Source: Gallicola sp.
Lineage (GTDB): Bacteria > Bacillota > Clostridia > Tissierellales > Peptoniphilaceae
Reading direction: 5' to 3'
Assembly (NCBI GenBank): GCA_012798975.1
Contig: JAAZME010000137.1
Location: 1 to 7,633, forward strand
Length of the DNA: 7,633 nt
Shown one piece after another: positions 1-6,579 of this stretch (positions are counted from its first letter, which is position 1; each line of letters starts with the position of its first letter). The notes under the pieces were generated by a model. It worked only from the letters and a program-made list of their open reading frames with translations. It did not search any database and was not told the DNA's origin. Both the position numbers and the translations under genes were made by a program.

Positions 1-1
1 A

Positions 2-1375
2 ATTATATTAGCAGCAGGCGAAGGAACAAGAATGAAATCAAAGAAGTCTAAAGTGCTTCATACTTTGTTAAATAAAACGATGATTTCTTATGTACTGGAT
101 GCTTCTGTAGAAGCCGGTGCGGCGAAAAATGTTATTATCGCAGGAAAAAACAGAGCTTTTCTGGAAGAAAAGATTCAAGAAGAGAATGTGTCTTTTAAAA
201 CACAGGAAATCGGAGAAGGGATTCCCTATGGTACAGGGTATGCTGTCAGCTTGGCGTTAGAAGAGATAGCAGACGATGACACAGTGCTTATATTAACAGG
301 AGATATTCCTTTGATAACAGGAAAAACGCTGAAATCCTTTGTAGACTATCACAAAGATTATAAAAGCATAGCGACTGTGCTGACAGCCACTATAGAAGAT
401 CCTACAGGATACGGCCGTGTGGTCAAAGACGAGCAGGGAAATATGCTTAAAATTGTGGAGCATAAGGACTGCAGCGAGGAAGAACTGGAAATAAAAGAGT
501 TCAACTCTGGAATTATGGCTCTTCAAGGAAAGGCCTTAAAAGACAGTATTTCAAAGTTGGATACAGATAACGAACAAGGAGAACTCTATCTTACAGATAT
601 CTTTGAAATCTTAAGAGAAGAGGGTGGAAATATCTCTACGTTTTTAATCGATGATGTGGAAGAAGTCTACGGCATCAACTCGAAACTTCAGCTGGCGGAA
701 GCGGAAAAGATTATGAAGCGAAGAGTCAACGAAAAATTTATGATCGACGGAGTTGTGATGGAAGATCCGGAAAGAACCTTTATAGAACCGGGTGTGGAAA
801 TCGGAAGGGATACCTATATCGGAAGCGGCGTTCGTATTTTTGGAAAGACAAAAATCGGAGAGTCCTGCGAAATTTTCGGGGACAGCTTTATTAAAGATTC
901 TATCTTAGACGACGAAGTTGTGATTAAATCTTCTTATATTATAGAAAGCGAAATAGGAGAAGGTACAGATGTAGGACCTTTCTCTCACTTAAGACCAAAT
1001 TCAAAACTTGGAAAACATGTCCATATCGGCGATTTTGTAGAGATCAAAAAGTCTACGGTAGGCGACGGAACAAAAGCAGGCCATCTAGCTTATTTAGGGG
1101 ATGTTGACTTGGGCGAAAATATCAATATCAGCTGTGGTGTTATTTTTGCCAATTACGACGGCAAAAACAAAGCGAGAACAAAGGTCGGAAGTGGAAGTTT
1201 TATCGGCAGCAATGCGAATATCGTAGCTCCTTGCGAAATAGAAGAAGAAGCTTATATCGCAGCAGGTTCAACGATCACGAAGGCCGTTAAAAAAGGAGAA
1301 CTAGCCATCGAAAGAGGAACCCAGGCAAATATTGCCGGATGGGTAGACAAACGCAAAAAGAACGGTAAATTATAG
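2..1375 (+). CDS. glmU: Bifunctional GlmU: N-acetylglucosamine-1-phosphate uridyltransferase / glucosamine-1-phosphate acetyltransferase (5' partial)
   Basis: GlmU acetylates glucosamine-1-phosphate with acetyl-CoA and then transfers UMP from UTP, giving UDP-GlcNAc for peptidoglycan and other wall polymers in the cytoplasm. The reading frame is open to the left edge: bases 2-31 already encode IILAAGEGTR, the N-terminal nucleotide-binding loop, so the ATG at 32 is internal and only a few residues are missing. Visible uridyltransferase motifs are LAAGEGTRM, SKVLH, LTGDIPLI (metal-binding Asp at 302-304), GYGRVV, VEHKD, FNSGI and GINSKLQLAEAE. From about base 760 the protein becomes a left-handed beta-helix of hexapeptide repeats with the acetyltransferase residues LRPNSKLG, DFVEIKKS, the catalytic His of KAGHLAYLGD (1082-1084) and NYDGKNK. 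The 457 visible residues match the usual 450-460. The loop before GTGYA differs from the family (see findings). It is the first visible gene of a probable operon; its TAG stop lies inside the prs ribosome binding site. Confidence 0.97.
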   Translation: MILAAGEGTRMKSKKSKVLHTLLNKTMISYVLDASVEAGAAKNVIIAGKNRAFLEEKIQEENVSFKTQEIGEGIPYGTGYAVSLALEEIADDDTVLILTGDIPLITGKTLKSFVDYHKDYKSIATVLTATIEDPTGYGRVVKDEQGNMLKIVEHKDCSEEELEIKEFNSGIMALQGKALKDSISKLDTDNEQGELYLTDIFEILREEGGNISTFLIDDVEEVYGINSKLQLAEAEKIMKRRVNEKFMIDGVVMEDPERTFIEPGVEIGRDTYIGSGVRIFGKTKIGESCEIFGDSFIKDSILDDEVVIKSSYIIESEIGEGTDVGPFSHLRPNSKLGKHVHIGDFVEIKKSTVGDGTKAGHLAYLGDVDLGENINISCGVIFANYDGKNKARTKVGSGSFIGSNANIVAPCEIEEEAYIAAGSTITKAVKKGELAIERGTQANIAGWVDKRKKNGKL

Positions 1376-1379
1376 GAGG
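1374..1379 (+). promoter_or_regulatory. prs ribosome binding site overlapping the glmU stop
   Basis: AGGAGG lies five bases before the prs ATG at 1385 and shares its first two bases with the TAG stop of glmU (1373-1375). Terminating glmU ribosomes are therefore placed directly on the prs initiation region, which suggests translational coupling (inference). Confidence 0.85.
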
Positions 1380-1384
1380 ACAAC

Positions 1385-2335
1385 ATGCTTACCTGTTATG
1401 ATGAGATGAAAGTGATTTCTGGAACGGCTCATGAAGCTTTTGGAGAGGAAATCTGCGATCATTTGGGAATTAAAAAAAGTATATTGCAAGTGGGCCGGTT
1501 TAAAGACGGAGAGATTAATATCAATATCGGGGAATCGATTCGAGGCTGCGATGTGTATCTTGTTCAGCCCACCTGCAGTCCTACCAACGATAATCTGATG
1601 GAGCTTTTGATTTTAATCGATGCCTGCAAACGAGCCTCTGCAGGAAGAATTTCTGCAGTAATTCCCTACTATGGTTATGCAAGACAAGATAAAAAAACCA
1701 AGGGAAGGGATCCCATTACTGCAAAGCTTGTGGCAAATATGATTGAAACGGCAGGAGCCGACCGGGTTATTGCAATGGATCTTCATGTAGCACAGATTCA
1801 AGGGTTTTTTGATATTCCAGTAGATCATCTAACAGGACTAGGCGCTTTGGCAGAGTATTTTAAAGGGCATATCGATTCTAAAGAAACGGTGGTGGTTTCT
1901 CCTGATCTAGGAGGAGTCAGCCGGGCTCGGGTTTTTGCCGAAAAACTAAATCTGCCTCTTTCTATGATCGAAAAGAGAAGGCCGAAAGAAAATGTATCAG
2001 AAGTGATGAATGTTATAGGAGAGATAGAGGGAAAAGACTGCATTATTGTGGATGATATGATCGATACGGCAGGAACGATTTTAAACGCCGCAGAGGCTCT
2101 CAAGGATCAAGGAGCAAAAAAAGTAACGATTACTGCAACACATGGTGTTCTTTCAGGCCCGGCGATGGAGCGTATTGCTGCGTCTTGCGTGGAAGAATGT
2201 GTTGTGACCAATACGATACCTCAAGAGGATAAAATGAAAGAAACATCGAAACTAAAGGTAGTCAATATTTCAAAAAGTTTTGCAGAAGTGATTCAGCGCG
2301 TGCATTGCAATGATTCTGTTTCTCTTCTCTTTTAA
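1385..2335 (+). CDS. prs: Ribose-phosphate pyrophosphokinase (PRPP synthetase)
   Basis: Prs transfers pyrophosphate from ATP to ribose-5-phosphate, making PRPP for purine, pyrimidine, histidine, tryptophan and NAD synthesis. The 316-residue length matches class I bacterial enzymes (B. subtilis about 317). Motifs in order: SGTA near residue 13, VGRFKDGEI, the ATP-binding segment YYGYARQDKK (residues 95-104), PITAKLVAN, DLHVAQIQGFFD starting at D132 with the catalytic-site His134, VSPDLGG, the flexible catalytic loop KRRPKENVSEV from K197, and the PRPP-binding loop VDDMIDTAGT (222-231). The C-terminal SGPAMERI and VTNTI segments are also typical. DLHVAQ has Val where DLHA is usual, a mild change. 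The ATG at 1385 is well placed after AGGAGG. It sits 9 bases after glmU and 14 before pth, so it is probably cotranscribed with both. No ctc (L25-like) gene lies between prs and pth. Confidence 0.98.
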   Translation: MLTCYDEMKVISGTAHEAFGEEICDHLGIKKSILQVGRFKDGEININIGESIRGCDVYLVQPTCSPTNDNLMELLILIDACKRASAGRISAVIPYYGYARQDKKTKGRDPITAKLVANMIETAGADRVIAMDLHVAQIQGFFDIPVDHLTGLGALAEYFKGHIDSKETVVVSPDLGGVSRARVFAEKLNLPLSMIEKRRPKENVSEVMNVIGEIEGKDCIIVDDMIDTAGTILNAAEALKDQGAKKVTITATHGVLSGPAMERIAASCVEECVVTNTIPQEDKMKETSKLKVVNISKSFAEVIQRVHCNDSVSLLF

Positions 2336-2337
2336 TG

Positions 2338-2345
2338 TAAGGAGG
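2338..2345 (+). promoter_or_regulatory. pth ribosome binding site
   Basis: TAAGGAGG sits three bases after the prs stop and four bases before the pth ATG at 2350, a strong match to the 16S anti-Shine-Dalgarno. It fixes the pth start. Confidence 0.85.
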
Positions 2346-2349
2346 ACGA

Positions 2350-2937
2350 ATGTATTTAATTGTAGGGCTTGGAAATCCCGGGGACAAATATGAAAAAACA
2401 CGGCACAACGTGGGGTTTCAGACCATCGATCTTTTAAGCGATGAATATAGTATTTCGGTAGACCGCAGCAAATTTAAGTCTTTAATGGGCAAGGGAAGAA
2501 TCGAAGGGGAAGAAGTGGTTCTTTTGAAACCGCTAACCTATATGAATCTTTCAGGTGAAGCTGTGAGAGAAGCTGTGAATTTTTATAAACTGCCTCCTGA
2601 AAACATTATCGTGATCTGCGATGATATCGATATTCCCTTTGGAACGATCCGTGTGAAACAGAAGGGTTCTGCAGGAACCCACAACGGATTAAAGTCTATC
2701 GTCAAGGAGATAAAGACAGAACAGTTTCCTCGAATAAAAATAGCAGTTGGACAAAAGCCGGTCTATATGGACTTAGCTGCTTTTGTGCTGAGCAATTTCT
2801 CGAAAGAAGAGGAGAGGATTCTTCGCATGGAGATAAAAGATGCGAAGGATGCTGCGGCAACGATAGTAAGGGAAAATATTCAAGATACCATGAGCCGATT
2901 TAATGGAATAAAACATGAAATCGATCCTCCAAGATAA
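2350..2937 (+). CDS. pth: Peptidyl-tRNA hydrolase
   Basis: Pth cleaves the ester bond of peptidyl-tRNAs that drop off ribosomes, recycling tRNA in the cytoplasm; it is usually essential (called spoVC in B. subtilis). At 195 residues it has normal family length. It opens with VGLGNPGDKYEKTRHNVGF, containing Asn9 and the catalytic His19. LTYMNLSG supplies Asn66, CDDIDIPFG supplies the Asp91 that orients the histidine, and GSAGTHNGLKSI supplies Asn112; GTHNG carries Thr where GGHNG is more common. RIKIAVG and MDLAAFVLSNF complete the fold. All expected catalytic residues are therefore present. The start is supported by TAAGGAGG. The last codons and the TAA stop (2935-2937) lie inside an inverted repeat and contain a sequence complementary to the mfd Shine-Dalgarno, which suggests that expression of pth and mfd may be linked (inference). 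Confidence 0.97.
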   Translation: MYLIVGLGNPGDKYEKTRHNVGFQTIDLLSDEYSISVDRSKFKSLMGKGRIEGEEVVLLKPLTYMNLSGEAVREAVNFYKLPPENIIVICDDIDIPFGTIRVKQKGSAGTHNGLKSIVKEIKTEQFPRIKIAVGQKPVYMDLAAFVLSNFSKEEERILRMEIKDAKDAAATIVRENIQDTMSRFNGIKHEIDPPR

Positions 2938-2966
2938 GCTCTGATCTTTGATCCAGAGCTTATCTT
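2931..2966 (+). repeat. Perfect 13-bp inverted repeat over the pth stop codon
   Basis: Arm AAGATAAGCTCTG (2931-2943) is the exact reverse complement of CAGAGCTTATCTT (2954-2966). The 10-base middle ATCTTTGATC can add three more pairs (ATC with GAT) around a bulged C and a TTT loop. The pth TAA is in the left arm. No T-run follows (next bases AAGGTGAAGA), nor on the opposite strand, so a classical intrinsic terminator is unlikely. It may instead protect the RNA 3' end, pause polymerase, or take part in the alternative pairings described in the findings. Confidence 0.85.
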
Positions 2967-2985
2967 AAGGTGAAGATAAAAAATA

Positions 2986-3019
2986 GAAAGACCCGGGATA
3001 GATTCTCCGGGTTTCTTAG
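2986..3019 (+). terminator. GC-rich hairpin before mfd; possible weak terminator or attenuator
   Basis: CCCGG (2992-2996) pairs with CCGGG (3007-3011), extended inward by a G-T wobble (2997/3006) and outward by A2991-T3012. With small bulges, GAAA (2986-2989) can also pair with TTTC (3012-3015) in place of or beyond that outer pair. The stem is followed by TTTCTTAG, a short and imperfect U-tract. A-rich sequence precedes it, as in many Firmicute terminators. Complete termination seems unlikely; partial readthrough control of mfd, or merely a leader hairpin close to the mfd ribosome binding site, is possible. Confidence 0.4.
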
Positions 3020-3022
3020 ATT

Positions 3023-3029
3023 GGAGGGG
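3023..3029 (+). promoter_or_regulatory. mfd ribosome binding site, deciding the start at 3033
   Basis: GGAGGGG ends three bases before the ATG at 3033. The frame stays open upstream to a GTG at 2970, but that start has only AAGG immediately before it, and the extra 21 residues would be translated from the GC-rich hairpin and from this binding site itself. The ATG at 3033 is therefore preferred. Confidence 0.8.
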
Positions 3030-3032
3030 AAG

Positions 3033-6000
3033 ATGAAAAACTTTATAATAGATCCGCTGAAAGGCATAAAATCCTATCAAGAACTCTTAGAAGGAGTGGG
3101 AGATAAAGAATCGATTTACCTTCATGGTTTGGTGAAGGAGAGTATGCCTCATCTAGCGTATGGACTCCATAAACATACAGGCCGTTTTCTAGCTTTTATC
3201 GTAGAGAATGAAAGAGAAGGCCGGCGAGTGTATGAACAGTTTCAGGAGATGGAAAAGGATTGTGCAGAGTATTATCCGGCACTTGAAACTTCTTTTTTTG
3301 AGCTCAAGGTGGTAGAGGACAAAAACGAAAAACAAAGATTAAAAGTTATGAACCGTCTTATGCGAAAGGAGCCTTTTATATTGGTATCTACCTTAAAGGC
3401 CATGCTAAGACCGCTTCAAAACAGAAAAGATTTTGAAAAAAGCAGTCTTACAATAGATTTGGATCAAGAAATCAATGTAGAACAGATTCAAGAGATTTTA
3501 GTGAATTTAAAATATGAGAAAAACTCTATGGTAGAAACAAAAGGAGAATTTGCAGTACGAGGCGGGATAGTAGATATTTTCCCTGTGTCCATGGAAAATC
3601 CTGTTCGAATCGAGCTCTTTGGAGACGAGATCGATTCTATGAGAATCTTCGAAGTGGAAAGCCAAAGGTCGTTGGAAAACATTGAGTCTTTTAGTATAGG
3701 GCCTTCGAGAGAGCTTATACTGTCAGATTCCATGAGAAATACTGTTATCCGGGCTCTAGAGAAAGAGATACAAAAAGCCAAAGACCATCCCTTTATGCTT
3801 CAAGGAGATCCGGAGAAAACTATCGATAAATTCACCGGGATTGTTCATCATTTGAAGGAAGGTCTGCGTTTAAATAGTTTAGACTTGATCTTTCCGTACT
3901 TAAAAGAGAAAGATTATACAGTTTTCCCAGAGTATATGCCGGAAGATTCTATTGTGTTTTTTGAAGATCTTTCAAGGGTTTATGATGAAAATCAAAATGA
4001 ATATCAACGATATTTAGAAGAATATACTTATCAGTTAGAGCAGGGGGAAGTGTTCGAAAGCCATGAAGAGATCCTTCTTCCCGCATCAAAAATTTTGGAC
4101 CGGATGAAGAATTTCACGCCCATCAATGCAACTTCTTTATTAAAAAGAACACGATTATTAAATCCGAAAATAAATATCAAAATAGAGTCTTCAGAAGCGC
4201 CGTCTTTCAACCGGGATATGGATGAAATGGTGCGTTTTGTTGAAAAAAGAAGTTATGACGGCTTTAAAGTGATTCTTTTAGCAGAGTCTGAAGAAAATGC
4301 TTACTTATTTTATGATCTTATGGAAAAGGAAAATATCCCAGCGGCCATTGTAGAAGACTTGGATACGGACTTTAAAACAGGGCAGGTCTTTATCACAAAA
4401 AGAAATGCTAAGGCTGGCATGGAGTATAAGAACGGAAAGTTTTCCATAATCAGCCATAAAGAAATTTATGGAAAACAGAAGATCAAACAGCACAAGAAAA
4501 AGAAAAAAAGCACCTCCAGAGATCTGATCAACTATACTGATCTTCAGATTGGTGATTTTGTCGTTCACGAAAGCCATGGTATCGGAGAATATAGAGGTGT
4601 TTCTCAAATTGATGTCCAAGGGGTGACAAAAGATTATCTTGTTCTTCAGTATCGCGGTCAAGACAAACTCTTTATTCCTACAGATCAGATGAATCTGGTT
4701 CAAAAATACATCGGAAACGAAAAAAGAAGACCTTCATTAAATAAGCTTGGAGGCACAGAATGGATTAAGGCGAAGCAGAAAGCGAAGAAATCTGTAGATG
4801 AGATGGCACAGGATTTGATCGAGCTGTACGCGAAAAGATCAAAATTAAAAGGCCATGCTTTCGGGCCGGATACCCCTTGGCAGAAAGAGTTCGAAGAGTC
4901 TTTTATCTATGAAGAAACCTACAGCCAGCTTAGAAGTATAGACGAAATTAAAAAAGATATGGAATCGGATAAACCAATGGACCGCCTGCTCTGCGGAGAT
5001 GTAGGCTATGGAAAGACGGAAGTAGCAATACGTGCGGCTTTTAAGGCAGTTATGGATGGAAAACAGGTGGCCTTTCTGGTTCCTACAACCATCCTTGCCC
5101 AGCAGCATTATCATACGATAAAAGAACGTTTTAAAAACTTTCCCGTTCGAGTCGATGTCTTATCAAGATTTCGTACTGCAAAACAACAGAAAGATAGTAT
5201 AGAAGGGGTACGTACCGGGGTAGTAGACATGGTAGTGGGAACCCACCGTCTTCTTTCAAAAAAACTGGAATTTAAGGATCTTGGGCTTTTGATCGTAGAT
5301 GAAGAACAGCGTTTCGGAGTCAAACATAAAGAACAGCTGAAAAAAATCAAAGAAGATGTGGATGTCCTTACCCTTTCCGCAACGCCTATTCCCCGTACCC
5401 TTCAAATGGGTCTTGTAGGAATTCGGGACATGTCTTTATTGGAAGAACCTCCAGAAGAGCGTTATCCGACGACCTCTTATATTATAGAATTTGAACCTAG
5501 TGTGATTCAAGAAGCGGTCCGAAGAGAAATGGACCGGGGAGGTCAAATCTATTTTGTTTACAATCGGATAGAAGATATAGACGATATTCATTCTAAACTG
5601 CAGAATTTAGTGCCGGAAGCAAGAATTGCCGTTGCCCATGGACGGATGCAGGAAAAAGTCCTAGAACAGATTATGATGGACTTTACAGAAGGGAGATATG
5701 ATATTCTTTTATCGACAACAATTATAGAAACAGGCCTCGATATACAAAATGTCAACACAATGGTGATATACAATGCTGACAGGATGGGTTTATCACAGCT
5801 TTATCAATTAAAGGGAAGAATCGGTCGGGGAGAACGGAGTTCTTTCGCGTATTTTACTTATCGAAAAGGAAAATCCCTAGCAGAAAATTCAGAAAAACGG
5901 TTGATGGCCATTAAAGATTTCTCCGAGTTCGGTTCAGGATATAAAATCGCTATGCGGGATCTGGAGCTAAGAGGAGCCGGCAATATCTTAGGAGAAAGCC

Positions 6001-6545
6001 AGCACGGGCATGTAGCAGCGATTGGATATGATCTTTATGCAAAACTTCTGGAAGAAGCGGTAAGAGAAGCAAAAGGCGAGAAAGCGGAAGAAAGAAAAGA
6101 AGTCGTCGTGGAAATTCCGGTAGATGGTTATATTCCTTCCACATATATTGGAGATCAGGATGAAAAGATCGATATGTATAAAAAGATTGCTTCCACTAGA
6201 AGCCAGGAGGATTACGAAGATCTGATCGAAGAATTAGTCGATCGTTTCGGAGATATTCCAAAATCTGTTTTAAATCTGATGAAGATTGCTCTTTTAAAAT
6301 CTTATGCAGGCCTTACCGGTTTTCATCGGGTAAGAGAGCTTAAGGGCAGGCTGTTTTTGGAGTTTGAGAAGATCGAGGATCTCTCCCTTGAGATCATCGG
6401 CGCATTAAGCGAACAATATGGAGAGCTTCTTTCTTTCAGCATGGGAGAAGAACCGAATATTAATTTGGATTTTAAAGATAAAAAGCTGGATACTGTGATC
6501 GATCTGTTGCAAAGGATCTATTCTTTGAAGATTCGCATAGATTAG
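3033..6545 (+). CDS. mfd: Transcription-repair coupling factor Mfd (ATP-dependent DNA translocase)
   Basis: Mfd binds RNA polymerase stalled at DNA lesions, pushes it off by translocating on upstream DNA, and recruits UvrA for excision repair. From the chosen ATG it is 1170 residues, close to B. subtilis Mfd (about 1177). The N-terminal UvrB-like module carries FAVRGGIVDIFP (around residues 173-184), GDEIDSMRIFEVESQRS and FSIGPSREL. A Lys-rich linker leads to the RNA polymerase-interacting, CarD-like domain at about 500-575 (IGDFVVHESHGIGEYRG, LQYRGQDKLFIP). The RecG-type motor follows: Walker A GDVGYGKT (655-662), LVPTTILAQQH, Walker B DEEQ (756-759), LSATPIPRT, STTIIETGLDIQNVN, QLKGRIGR (925-932), and the translocation motif with RDLELRGAGNILG (975-987). 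The autoinhibitory C-terminal domain covers roughly 1010-1160. No frameshift or missing motif was seen. It is separated from pth by 95 bases of structured sequence; B. subtilis has fin there. Confidence 0.98.
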   Translation: MKNFIIDPLKGIKSYQELLEGVGDKESIYLHGLVKESMPHLAYGLHKHTGRFLAFIVENEREGRRVYEQFQEMEKDCAEYYPALETSFFELKVVEDKNEKQRLKVMNRLMRKEPFILVSTLKAMLRPLQNRKDFEKSSLTIDLDQEINVEQIQEILVNLKYEKNSMVETKGEFAVRGGIVDIFPVSMENPVRIELFGDEIDSMRIFEVESQRSLENIESFSIGPSRELILSDSMRNTVIRALEKEIQKAKDHPFMLQGDPEKTIDKFTGIVHHLKEGLRLNSLDLIFPYLKEKDYTVFPEYMPEDSIVFFEDLSRVYDENQNEYQRYLEEYTYQLEQGEVFESHEEILLPASKILDRMKNFTPINATSLLKRTRLLNPKINIKIESSEAPSFNRDMDEMVRFVEKRSYDGFKVILLAESEENAYLFYDLMEKENIPAAIVEDLDTDFKTGQVFITKRNAKAGMEYKNGKFSIISHKEIYGKQKIKQHKKKKKSTSRDLINYTDLQIGDFVVHESHGIGEYRGVSQIDVQGVTKDYLVLQYRGQDKLFIPTDQMNLVQKYIGNEKRRPSLNKLGGTEWIKAKQKAKKSVDEMAQDLIELYAKRSKLKGHAFGPDTPWQKEFEESFIYEETYSQLRSIDEIKKDMESDKPMDRLLCGDVGYGKTEVAIRAAFKAVMDGKQVAFLVPTTILAQQHYHTIKERFKNFPVRVDVLSRFRTAKQQKDSIEGVRTGVVDMVVGTHRLLSKKLEFKDLGLLIVDEEQRFGVKHKEQLKKIKEDVDVLTLSATPIPRTLQMGLVGIRDMSLLEEPPEERYPTTSYIIEFEPSVIQEAVRREMDRGGQIYFVYNRIEDIDDIHSKLQNLVPEARIAVAHGRMQEKVLEQIMMDFTEGRYDILLSTTIIETGLDIQNVNTMVIYNADRMGLSQLYQLKGRIGRGERSSFAYFTYRKGKSLAENSEKRLMAIKDFSEFGSGYKIAMRDLELRGAGNILGESQHGHVAAIGYDLYAKLLEEAVREAKGEKAEERKEVVVEIPVDGYIPSTYIGDQDEKIDMYKKIASTRSQEDYEDLIEELVDRFGDIPKSVLNLMKIALLKSYAGLTGFHRVRELKGRLFLEFEKIEDLSLEIIGALSEQYGELLSFSMGEEPNINLDFKDKKLDTVIDLLQRIYSLKIRID

Positions 6546-6552
6546 ATATAAT
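6525..6552 (+). promoter_or_regulatory. Predicted sigma-A promoter for the foldase gene, overlapping the end of mfd
   Basis: TTGAAG (6525-6530, four of six matches to TTGACA) is followed after 16 bases by a perfect TATAAT (6547-6552). The -35 lies in the last mfd codons and the -10 starts two bases after the mfd stop. Transcription would begin near 6558-6560, leaving a leader of about 20 bases that contains the AGGAGG of the next gene. This allows the foldase to be expressed independently of mfd. Prediction only. Confidence 0.6.
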
Positions 6553-6569
6553 AAAAGCATGAATTATTT

Positions 6570-6575
6570 AGGAGG
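6570..6575 (+). promoter_or_regulatory. Ribosome binding site of the foldase gene, deciding the start at 6580
   Basis: AGGAGG lies four bases before the ATG at 6580. An in-frame ATG at 6559 would put this site inside the coding region, has no binding site of its own, and falls at the predicted transcription start, so 6580 is chosen. Confidence 0.85.
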
Positions 6576-6579
6576 ACGT

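Noticed and set aside
2948..2980. Promoter for mfd in the gap (TTGATC followed by GATAAA).
   Set aside because: The spacing is about 21 bases and the -10 match is poor; nothing better was seen in the gap.
2970..3032. Longer mfd reading frame starting at GTG 2970.
   Set aside because: It has no proper ribosome binding site, its extra residues are Lys/Arg-rich with no family match, and it spans the hairpin and the GGAGGGG site that fits the ATG at 3033.
4494..4510. A-rich run in the mfd linker as a programmed frameshift site.
   Set aside because: It encodes a Lys-rich linker typical of Mfd before the RNA polymerase-interacting domain, the phase does not give a proper X XXY YYZ heptamer, and the zero frame continues to a full-length protein.
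4305..5350. Open frames on the minus strand inside mfd, such as 4305-4703 and 4845-5114.
   Set aside because: They lie opposite strongly conserved Mfd motifs, have no ribosome binding sites or recognisable domains, and look like by-products of the coding strand.
6559..6579. Longer foldase frame starting at ATG 6559.
   Set aside because: The extra residues MNYLGGR are translated from the ribosome binding site itself, and the predicted transcription start coincides with this ATG. The signal peptide looks normal from 6580.
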